A stretch of DNA of 6,329 nt from Synechococcales cyanobacterium PMM_0073 (GTDB taxonomy: Bacteria; Cyanobacteriota; Cyanobacteriia; Elainellales; Elainellaceae): positions 1 through 6,329 of the forward strand of contig CASBQH010000020.1 in the NCBI GenBank assembly GCA_949127695.1, given 5' to 3'. Position 1 is the first letter of the stretch; each line of letters starts with the position of its first letter. Made by a program: the position numbers and the translations under genes. The notes beneath the pieces were generated by a model. The model was given only the letters and a program-made list of their open reading frames with translations. It was not told where the DNA came from and searched no databases. Positions 1 to 5,390 of this stretch are shown one piece after another.

Positions 1-1
1 G

Positions 2-91
2 GAAATCTGCCAGCAGCTGATTCAAGCTTACTTGCAGGAACATCCTAGCCCCAACCTGCAAAATGTCACGGTTGAAATCAAGCTGGGGTAA
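2..91 (+). CDS. C-terminal end of an unidentified protein (5' truncated by window edge)
   Basis: An open frame enters from the left edge and runs 29 codons to a TAA at 89-91. The translated tail starts EICQQLIQAYLQEHP and ends NVTVEIKLG. It looks like an amphipathic helix followed by a beta strand, which is normal for the end of a soluble domain. Of the three plus-strand frames, frame 1 stops early (TAG at 46-48), while this one stays open to a natural-looking end. The gene converges on the minus-strand kinase gene, and the hairpins in the gap after it fit a gene end. I do not recognise the family; too little is present to assign a function. It could in principle be a chance open frame, because it is short. 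Confidence 0.45.
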   Translation, partial: EICQQLIQAYLQEHPSPNLQNVTVEIKLG

Positions 92-173
92 AGGTTGGGC
101 GAACTGCGTCTGGCGAGATGCGCGGGAAGCTTGAGAAAATACGTATATGTCAGCTCAAACCCTAAGACAGCGC

Positions 174-197
174 ATCAGACTCCGATTGGAGTCTGAT
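174..197. terminator. Perfect 10-bp hairpin between convergent genes, likely terminator
   Basis: The arm ATCAGACTCC (174-183) is followed by a GATT loop (184-187) and the exact reverse complement GGAGTCTGAT (188-197). It lies 82 bases after the stop of the plus-strand gene and 40 bases beyond the stop of the minus-strand kinase gene. On the plus strand it is followed by TTTATC, only a short T-rich tract, so it is not a textbook intrinsic terminator. Position and stem perfection suggest a 3'-end hairpin serving one or both convergent transcripts; this role is inferred. Confidence 0.5.
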
Positions 198-224
198 TTA
201 TCAAGACTGTAAATTTATTAAGAC

Positions 225-249
225 TATCAGCAATGGCCTACTGCTGATA
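225..249 (-). terminator. Second hairpin overlapping the kinase stop codon
   Basis: TATCAGCA (225-232) pairs with TGCTGATA (242-249) around a 9-base loop that contains the TAG stop of the kinase gene (238-240 on the minus strand). On the minus strand the stem is followed by an AT-rich stretch that includes AATAAATTT, with no uninterrupted T run. It may be a weak terminator or 3'-end stabilising stem for the kinase mRNA, possibly working with the stronger stem at 174-197. Confidence 0.33.
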
Positions 250-1845
250 AATCGGCAGCTGCACCGTAAAGATTGACCCTTCGTTTTGCCTGCTTTTAAC
301 GCCAATTGAGCCGCCAGAGCGCAGCAAGAGCTGCTGCACAATCGCCAGCCCCAGCCCGACGCCGTTGGTATCTTCGGGGATGCCGCGCACCCGGTAAAAG
401 CGATTAAAAATTCGCGGCAGATCTGCTGAAGCAATGCCGATGCCGCTGTCGCGAAACTCAATCTGCACCAGCTCGCCCTGCTGTCTCGCCCGCACCCAAA
501 CCTGCCCGTCTTTGGACGTGAATTTAATGCTGTTATGCAGCAGATTGATCACAATTTGCTTCAGCCAAGCCGTTGAGCAAGAAACTGGCGGCAGATCGTC
601 AGGCACGACATAGGCCAGCATGACGCCCTTCTCCTGAGCCAGCGGCTGATAGGTACTCACCACTCCCGGCAAAATTTCCGAGAGACGCAGCGGCTCCATC
701 TGCACCTGATCCGCGCCGCTCTCCAGCTGCACCAGATCCAGCACCCCAGAAATTAACCGCCCCTGACGGTCGCATTCCTGGCTCAGCATTTCCATGTAGC
801 GCTGGCGCTGAGGCGACTTCAGGCTAGGCGAATTGAGCAGTGACAGCGCCGTTTTCATCGTCGAGAGCGGCGTGCGTAGCTCCAGACCCATATTTTTAAT
901 AAACTCATCTTTGCCCTGCAAGTCATTCAGCAGTTCAGTATGCTGCTGCTGAAGTTGGGGCATCGCCTCAGCCAGACGGCGCTGCGTCATGCTGCTGCGC
1001 CAGAGGTCTTCCTGACACTGCATCTGCATCGCCAGCAGCCGCCCCAGCACTGCCGGATCGGTCGTCATCTCATATTCTTGCTTGAGGCTATCCCAGGAGA
1101 CGAGCAGCGGCTGTAGATCGGCGCTGCTGGCGTCAGGTTGGCCAAAACAAATTGCTGCATGAATCCCAGTTTCCAAAACTGGCTGGAGTAGAGCCGGATC
1201 AAAGCAGCAAAGCCCCAACAAACTTTTGCGCCCCTGATCTTCTACGCTCTCTGAACGCAGCGAACGCGGACGATGCGCTACCACTAGCACCTGAAAGCGG
1301 GCTGAGACAACCAGCACAAAATATTCGCGCTTCAGCTGGCTGTCAGCCGAGAGCGGCAGAATTTGCACCTTGGAGCTATCGATGGTGGTACTGGGTAGAT
1401 CGGCCAAATCATCTAGCAAATCATCGGCTTCGGCACTGGCCGCTCGATTCCTCGGATTCCAGGCCACCGGCAGCGTAATATCTGAGGTTGACTCAGCTTG
1501 GTAGAGCGGATTGACGGGCTGAACCGGCGGCAAAAGCGGCACAAGCGGCATAGCCGGAGCGGTAAGCGGCTGAGCTGAATGAGGCTTGGGATCGGCTTGG
1601 AGGCTATAGACGCGGTAGGGGGCAGAGGATTGCTCACAGAAGCGCTCAATTTCGGCTTGCCAGACCTCGCCGCGCGGCAGCTTTAGCCAAATTGTTGCGG
1701 GCTGCGACTGCTCAATTAAAAAATTAAACAGCAGGCTGACCATCGACTTAAAGGTGGTGGGGCTAAGCTGAAGCGGCTGCAAGGTTGGATCAGCTGCAAC
1801 AGCTAGTTCGTACAGAGACAGATCTGGCGGATGGGTTGAGGTCAT
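238..1845 (-). CDS. DICT-domain sensor histidine kinase-like protein lacking the H-box histidine
   Basis: This 535-residue protein has no membrane segments and should be cytosolic. Residues about 8-260 resemble a DICT sensory domain (start DLSLYELA, then TFKSMVSLLFNFLIEQ, and the strands EYFVLVVSARFQVLVVAHRPR), interrupted by a Pro-rich and acidic stretch at about 86-165. A likely coiled coil (about 283-312) leads into a HisKA-type helix. The H-box reads FIKNMGLELRTPL, with Leu321 (codon CTG, 883-885) where the phospho-accepting His is expected. The HATPase domain is complete: N-box LLHNSIKFT (Asn438), G1 DSGIG (Asp466), an F-box-like RIFNRFYRV, and G2 GVGLGLA (495-500). There is no receiver domain and no adjacent response regulator. 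The ATG at 1845 has no clear Shine-Dalgarno; no other ATG lies just upstream in frame. Kinase ancestry is certain; kinase activity by the usual route is doubtful. It may be a pseudokinase or scaffold that binds ATP or dimerises with a partner. Confidence 0.9.
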   Translation of the reverse strand: MTSTHPPDLSLYELAVAADPTLQPLQLSPTTFKSMVSLLFNFLIEQSQPATIWLKLPRGEVWQAEIERFCEQSSAPYRVYSLQADPKPHSAQPLTAPAMPLVPLLPPVQPVNPLYQAESTSDITLPVAWNPRNRAASAEADDLLDDLADLPSTTIDSSKVQILPLSADSQLKREYFVLVVSARFQVLVVAHRPRSLRSESVEDQGRKSLLGLCCFDPALLQPVLETGIHAAICFGQPDASSADLQPLLVSWDSLKQEYEMTTDPAVLGRLLAMQMQCQEDLWRSSMTQRRLAEAMPQLQQQHTELLNDLQGKDEFIKNMGLELRTPLSTMKTALSLLNSPSLKSPQRQRYMEMLSQECDRQGRLISGVLDLVQLESGADQVQMEPLRLSEILPGVVSTYQPLAQEKGVMLAYVVPDDLPPVSCSTAWLKQIVINLLHNSIKFTSKDGQVWVRARQQGELVQIEFRDSGIGIASADLPRIFNRFYRVRGIPEDTNGVGLGLAIVQQLLLRSGGSIGVKSRQNEGSIFTVQLPIYQQ

Positions 1846-1892
1846 GGGAAGGAGCGCTGAGGGGATTTTGGGAATGCATCTCGATAGCTTAT

Positions 1893-1912
1893 TAAGTAAG
1901 CCTACTAAGTAA
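1893..1912. repeat. Direct repeat TAAGTAA in the kinase leader region
   Basis: TAAGTAA occurs at 1893-1899 and again at 1906-1912, a 13-base period, just downstream of the proposed -10 of the kinase gene. The first copy overlaps an inverted repeat GCTTA (1887-1891) / TAAGC (1897-1901). Closely spaced direct repeats near a start site can be regulator sites, but in AT-rich leader DNA the evidence is weak. Confidence 0.22.
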
Positions 1913-1914
1913 TC

Positions 1915-1942
1915 TATATAGCCTCTGTGGCACAGGTTGCAA
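1915..1942 (-). promoter_or_regulatory. Candidate promoter for the kinase gene
   Basis: On the minus strand TTGCAA (1937-1942) is followed after 16 bases by TATATA (1915-1920), a reasonable match to a -35/-10 pair of the housekeeping sigma factor; TATAGA with 18-base spacing is an alternative -10. It is in the 130-base gap between the murE stop and the kinase start, which would leave a 5' leader of about 60 bases. The spacer contains a palindrome described separately. No hairpin terminator is visible after murE, so read-through could also feed the kinase gene. Confidence 0.38.
1925..1935. promoter_or_regulatory. Small palindrome inside the candidate promoter spacer
   Basis: CTGTG (1925-1929) and CACAG (1931-1935) form a perfect 5-bp inverted repeat around a single G, located between the proposed -35 and -10. 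This is a position where a repressor site would block polymerase. The half-sites are short, so chance is possible. No regulator can be named. Confidence 0.22.
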
Positions 1943-1975
1943 TGAAAACCACCCTTACTGAGCCAGATTTAGATT

Positions 1976-3469
1976 CTAGTGCTGCTGGCTCAATCGCTGT
2001 AGCAGCGCTGCTCTGGCCTGCTCGCGGTCGTCGAAATGCACTTTCTCAGTGCCCAAAATCTGGTAGTCCTCATGGCCTTTGCCCGCAATTAGCACGGCAT
2101 CTCCGGGCTGAGCCTGTAGAATTGCCGTCTGAATCGCCGCAGCCCGATCGGCCAATACGGTTGGGGTAACGCTGGACGGAATGCCCGCTAGAATATCATC
2201 CAGAATTCGCTGCGGGTCTTCAGTGCGCGGGTTGTCAGATGTGACCACCGCCCAGTCTGACAGTTCGGCGGCAATGGCTCCCATTTTGGGGCGTTTGGTG
2301 CGGTCGCGGTCGCCGCCACAGCCAAAAACGCAGATCAGCCGCTGAGTCACAAAGGGACGCGATGCCCGCAGCATATTCTCCAGGCTGTCGGGCGTATGGG
2401 CATAGTCTACAATCACGCTGATATCCTGATCAGGCTGAATCTGCACCTGCTCCATGCGACCGGGCACGCCTGCAAACTCTGGCAAAGCCGCCGCAATTGC
2501 CGCCAGATCTAGCCCCAGATGCAGCCCTGCGCCAACCGCTGCCAGCAGATTTGCCAAATTAAACTGCCCCACTAGCGGCGAACGAAACGCAACTTGACCC
2601 ACTGGCGTATGCAGCATTCCCTGCACGCCTTCTGGCTCATAAACCAAATCGCTCATCCAGAGATCAGCCTGCGAGTTAGAGACGCTATAGGACCAGACGG
2701 GCGCGCTGATTTGCTCGATCAGCTTTTGGCCGTAAGGATCATCCAAATTCACAACGGCGCGACCCTTTAAGTAATCAGGGCTAAACAGCAGCGCTTTGGC
2801 GGCAAAATAGCCGTCGAGATCTTTGTGGTAGTCGAGATGATCTTGGGTGAGATTGGTAAAGACAGCCACCTCAAACGGACAGCCCGCCACGCGACCCTGC
2901 GCCAGCGCATGAGAACTCACTTCCATCACTGCGATCTCTGTGCCCGCCTCGACCGCTCCAGCTAGCTGCTGCTGGAGTTCTAGCGCAAAGGGCGTGGTGT
3001 GCAGCGCCGTCTGCTGATAGCCCTTCCAGCGGGCGTAGAGCGTGCCAAACAGGGCGGTGGGGCGCTGGGCTTGCAGCAGCAGATATTCAATCAGGTGGGT
3101 GGTGGTGGTTTTGCCGTTGGTGCCTGTGACGCCCACCAGTCGCAGGGTTTGAGCCGGATAGCCGTAGAAGGTGGCGGCCAGCCGCGCGCAGGCTTGGTGC
3201 ATATCGGGGCAGGCGATGACGCAGGCGGCAGCGTCAGGCGTTTTGGCCGCTGCCGCTTCAGAAACAACGGCAGCTAGCGCCCCTGCGGCAACCGCTCCCG
3301 GCCAAAATTCACCACCATCCACGCGGGTTCCCGGCATCCCAATGAACAGATCTCCAGGCTGAGCGGCATGAGAGTTGGTGGCGAGTCCCTGCACCTCAGA
3401 CTCCAAGGCGGGGTGGTCAGGCAGACTGGCGTCCGGGACAGACAAGGCCAGCAGTTGTCTCAGCTTCAT
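1976..3469 (-). CDS. murE: UDP-N-acetylmuramoyl-L-alanyl-D-glutamate--2,6-diaminopimelate ligase
   Basis: This cytoplasmic Mur ligase adds meso-diaminopimelate to UDP-MurNAc-L-Ala-D-Glu using ATP, the third amino-acid step of the peptidoglycan stem peptide. The 497 residues match the usual full length. The N-terminal UDP-binding domain has TNSHAAQPGDLFIGMPGTRV (31-50). The central ATPase domain has the P-loop GTNGKTT (116-122), HTTP (157-160), SSHAL (185-189) and Lys225 in YFAAK, the position of the carbamylated lysine in the family. The C-terminal domain has YAHTPDSLENML (356-367), DNPR (412-415) and KGHE (464-467). The DNPR motif marks diaminopimelate-specific enzymes rather than lysine-adding ones. 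The start is supported by AGGAG nine bases upstream of the ATG. It lies 40 bases after the glutaredoxin-like gene, probably in the same transcript. All key residues are present and it should be functional. Confidence 0.97.
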   Translation of the reverse strand: MKLRQLLALSVPDASLPDHPALESEVQGLATNSHAAQPGDLFIGMPGTRVDGGEFWPGAVAAGALAAVVSEAAAAKTPDAAACVIACPDMHQACARLAATFYGYPAQTLRLVGVTGTNGKTTTTHLIEYLLLQAQRPTALFGTLYARWKGYQQTALHTTPFALELQQQLAGAVEAGTEIAVMEVSSHALAQGRVAGCPFEVAVFTNLTQDHLDYHKDLDGYFAAKALLFSPDYLKGRAVVNLDDPYGQKLIEQISAPVWSYSVSNSQADLWMSDLVYEPEGVQGMLHTPVGQVAFRSPLVGQFNLANLLAAVGAGLHLGLDLAAIAAALPEFAGVPGRMEQVQIQPDQDISVIVDYAHTPDSLENMLRASRPFVTQRLICVFGCGGDRDRTKRPKMGAIAAELSDWAVVTSDNPRTEDPQRILDDILAGIPSSVTPTVLADRAAAIQTAILQAQPGDAVLIAGKGHEDYQILGTEKVHFDDREQARAALLQRLSQQH

Positions 3470-3478
3470 TTCCTACGG

Positions 3479-3483
3479 CTCCT
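3479..3483 (-). promoter_or_regulatory. Ribosome binding site of murE
   Basis: AGGAG on the minus strand is spaced nine bases from the murE ATG at 3469. It supports that start, which also gives the usual MKLRQLL-type N-terminus. Confidence 0.6.
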
Positions 3484-3509
3484 AAGACCAGCGTGATCAA
3501 GACTTGCGC

Positions 3510-3785
3510 TTATTTTGTCTCATTTTGCCGAGATTCCGACAGATATTTTTGGAGGCTTTGCTGAAGCTGAGCCACCGAGGCTCTGGGGGAAGGGCGCGGC
3601 AGGGTAAGCTCTGTGGCCGCATCTACCAGCACTGGAATCTCATATTCATAGGCGGCAAACCAGTCAGCGCGGCTGGTAATGTCGCGAACTTCCAGCTGAA
3701 TCGGCGGCTGAATCTGCGTCAGCTTCTCTTGCAGCCCTTCACAGAGATGGCAACCCGGCTTGCTGTACAGAATGAGTTGGATCAT
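3510..3785 (-). CDS. Glutaredoxin-like (DUF836 type) small redox protein
   Basis: This is a 91-residue thioredoxin-fold protein beginning MIQLILYSKPGCHLCEGL. The first beta strand leads directly into the dithiol motif CHLC (Cys12 and Cys15), followed by a helix, the strand LEVRDIT, and EIPVLV with the cis-proline (Pro51) that shapes thioredoxin-fold active sites. The C-terminal part LPRPSPRASVAQLQ is typical of the cyanobacterial members I know. The frame extends upstream to another ATG at 3812 (nine extra residues, MPDSVLAET); neither start has a clear ribosome site. I prefer the inner one because family members normally start right before the first strand. It lies between the carotenoid oxygenase gene and murE with short gaps on both sides. 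Substrate or redox partner is unknown; a thiol-disulfide role in the cytosol is inferred. Confidence 0.87.
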   Translation of the reverse strand: MIQLILYSKPGCHLCEGLQEKLTQIQPPIQLEVRDITSRADWFAAYEYEIPVLVDAATELTLPRPSPRASVAQLQQSLQKYLSESRQNETK

Positions 3786-3834
3786 AGTTTCTGCCAAAAC
3801 CGAATCTGGCATTCATATCTAGATTTAGGTTAAA

Positions 3835-5358
3835 TTATGCAACACCAAATCGCTCTGGCGTGAAGCTGCCATGCAGCCCGTATGGCACATGATGCTTCAG
3901 CCGCAGCTGGGCGATGGGTTCGCTCAAGTCCTGGGCATTTAAGATCACCAGCTCCGAGCATTCCAGCGCCGCATTGAAGATCAGCAGCAGCAGCCAGCCG
4001 TCATCTTCGGCAGTGCCATTGGGGCGGGGGACAAAGATTGGCTCTCCGGCAAAGCCGCGTGGCGCAGCGCTCCAGAGCTGACGTTCGCCGGTTTGCAGAT
4101 CGAGCTTGATTACGCCTTGCAGCGGCGCGTTGCCAGTCGAGCGATCGGCTGCGCCCAGATAGACATAGCGATAGGGGCGACCGACGTAGTCTGGATGCAG
4201 CACCGGAAACTCGCAGCAGCGCGACTCCAGCAGCTGGCGTTCGACGGTTTGAGCCGCCAAGTCCAGCTTAAACCGCCAGAGCTGCCCCGGATCGAGCCGA
4301 TCAAACCGCACCTCGCGGTAGTCTTCCTCTGGATCAATCGACGGAAAGCCGCCATAGCAGACCGAATCAACGTAGAGCTGCCCCGCTTGCTCAAAGGCGT
4401 TGGCATGATGGAAGACAAAGCCAGACTCGACCGGAATCCGCTGGATGGGGTCGCGGCCATTGCGCGGGATGATAATGACCTGCGTCGGCTTGTCGAGCTG
4501 CGGCTGGAGGCATTGCCCCGCACCCTTGAAGCCCAGCAGATAGGGCAGCGGGTTAAACGACATGGGAGCCTGGAAGAAGATGCAGTAGTGGGGCGTAATG
4601 GCAAAGTCATGCATGAAAGCAAAGCCCGGAATTGCATGGGAATGCTGCCGCAAAATCTGCCCTGATGGCGCAAACTCAAAAATCGTGATGGTGGTGGAAA
4701 GCCCCGCTTTGATCGAGAAATTTACCAGGCAGGGCGCGCCGTTGTCCAGCTCGCAGGCTGGATCGATCCGAGGATGTGCCGCAAACGCGCCGCCCGGTGA
4801 AATCACGCCATCCAGGTAATCTAGCCCCAGCGTCTCTAAAGTAGCCGGGTCAAGCCGATGCGGTTCGGCGGCTTCCCAGAGCGCCAGCAGCTTGCCGCCC
4901 CAGTAGATTACGTTGGTATTGGCAATATTCTTCAGCCGTAGATCAAAGGCATTGGCCAGCCAGCCGCCTGGTTTTGCTGTGCCAAATACGCCCCGGTACA
5001 GTGGCTTGCCCGCCTGCTCCTCTGCCAAAAACGCCTGCGTCCGCACATACCGACTGCGGAAATGGGCGCGACCTGCGCCAAAGCTAAAGGCGCAGATCAT
5101 GCCGTCGCCATCAAACGGGTGATGCACTGGCTGACCGCCGACCTCCAGCAGCCCCGGCCCGTTGCGAAATAGCGTGCCGCTCAGCTCAGCTGGAATCTCG
5201 CCCGTAATTTCGTCGATCCAGTAGTCGTATTCTTGCGTCAGCGACTGATAGCCCTTGCGCCAGTCTTGCAGATCGTAAGCCGCCAGCTCAGAAGCCGCCA
5301 GCTCAGAAGTAGCCAGCTCAGGATTGGGTAGCGCTGCGCGTTCGCCTAAAAAGCTCAT
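3835..5358 (-). CDS. Carotenoid cleavage oxygenase (apocarotenoid oxygenase-like)
   Basis: This 507-residue member of the RPE65 / carotenoid oxygenase family cleaves a polyene double bond of a carotenoid or apocarotenoid with O2, using non-heme Fe(II). Family marks include GEIPAELSGTLFRNGPG (53-69), HPFDGDGM (80-87), and four iron-ligand histidines: His195 (AAHPRID), His250 (FMHDFAIT), His317 or His318 (FVFHHANAFE) and His496 (GLHGSF). Likely second-shell glutamates are Glu162, Glu383 (CCEFP) and Glu439 (GFAGEP). Length and histidine spacing fit Synechocystis apocarotenoid-15,15'-oxygenase, making retinal-type products plausible, but the substrate cannot be read from sequence. Residues 14-28 are a repeated ELAxS/Y segment encoded by a 15-bp tandem repeat, ahead of the propeller fold. 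GGAAG seven bases before the ATG supports the start. The upstream transporter gene ends 32 bases away, suggesting co-transcription. Confidence 0.95.
   Translation of the reverse strand: MSFLGERAALPNPELATSELAASELAAYDLQDWRKGYQSLTQEYDYWIDEITGEIPAELSGTLFRNGPGLLEVGGQPVHHPFDGDGMICAFSFGAGRAHFRSRYVRTQAFLAEEQAGKPLYRGVFGTAKPGGWLANAFDLRLKNIANTNVIYWGGKLLALWEAAEPHRLDPATLETLGLDYLDGVISPGGAFAAHPRIDPACELDNGAPCLVNFSIKAGLSTTITIFEFAPSGQILRQHSHAIPGFAFMHDFAITPHYCIFFQAPMSFNPLPYLLGFKGAGQCLQPQLDKPTQVIIIPRNGRDPIQRIPVESGFVFHHANAFEQAGQLYVDSVCYGGFPSIDPEEDYREVRFDRLDPGQLWRFKLDLAAQTVERQLLESRCCEFPVLHPDYVGRPYRYVYLGAADRSTGNAPLQGVIKLDLQTGERQLWSAAPRGFAGEPIFVPRPNGTAEDDGWLLLLIFNAALECSELVILNAQDLSEPIAQLRLKHHVPYGLHGSFTPERFGVA
5276..5320. 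repeat. Three-copy 15-bp in-frame tandem repeat in the carotenoid oxygenase gene
   Basis: Three adjacent 15-base units (5276-5290, 5291-5305, 5306-5320) share the form GAAGCCGCCAGCTCA, with one mismatch in the first copy and two in the last. Read on the minus strand they encode ELATS, ELAAS and ELAAY. The period is a multiple of three, so gain or loss of units by replication slippage would keep the frame. Confidence 0.8.
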
Positions 5359-5365
5359 ATAAAAT

Positions 5366-5370
5366 CTTCC
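5366..5370 (-). promoter_or_regulatory. Ribosome binding site of the carotenoid oxygenase gene
   Basis: GGAAG on the minus strand lies seven bases before the ATG at 5358, in the 32-base gap after the transporter gene. It fixes the start that places the repeat segment within the protein. Confidence 0.5.
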
Positions 5371-5390
5371 AAATACTAGGGTGGATCAAG

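Noticed and set aside
139..146. ATACGTAT palindrome in the convergent gap
   Set aside because: An 8-base AT-rich palindrome is expected by chance, and its position between two gene ends gives no reason to expect an operator.
1152..1478. Plus-strand open frame opposite the kinase gene
   Set aside because: The translation has no domain-like pattern and lies wholly antisense to the conserved DICT region.
1927..2169. Plus-strand open frame starting in the gap between the kinase gene and murE
   Set aside because: Most of it is antisense to the conserved MurE C-terminus, and its translation is low-complexity without a family match I know.
3504..3833. Plus-strand open frame of 109 codons opposite the glutaredoxin-like gene
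   Set aside because: The minus frame carries the CHLC motif and cis-proline in the right places; the plus frame has no comparable signature.
4093..4679. Long open frames of about 190 codons in two other frames over the carotenoid oxygenase gene (4093-4665 plus, 4110-4679 minus)
   Set aside because: Both overlap a well-supported conserved gene, show no recognisable domain, and are what GC-rich coding DNA with strong third-position bias commonly produces.
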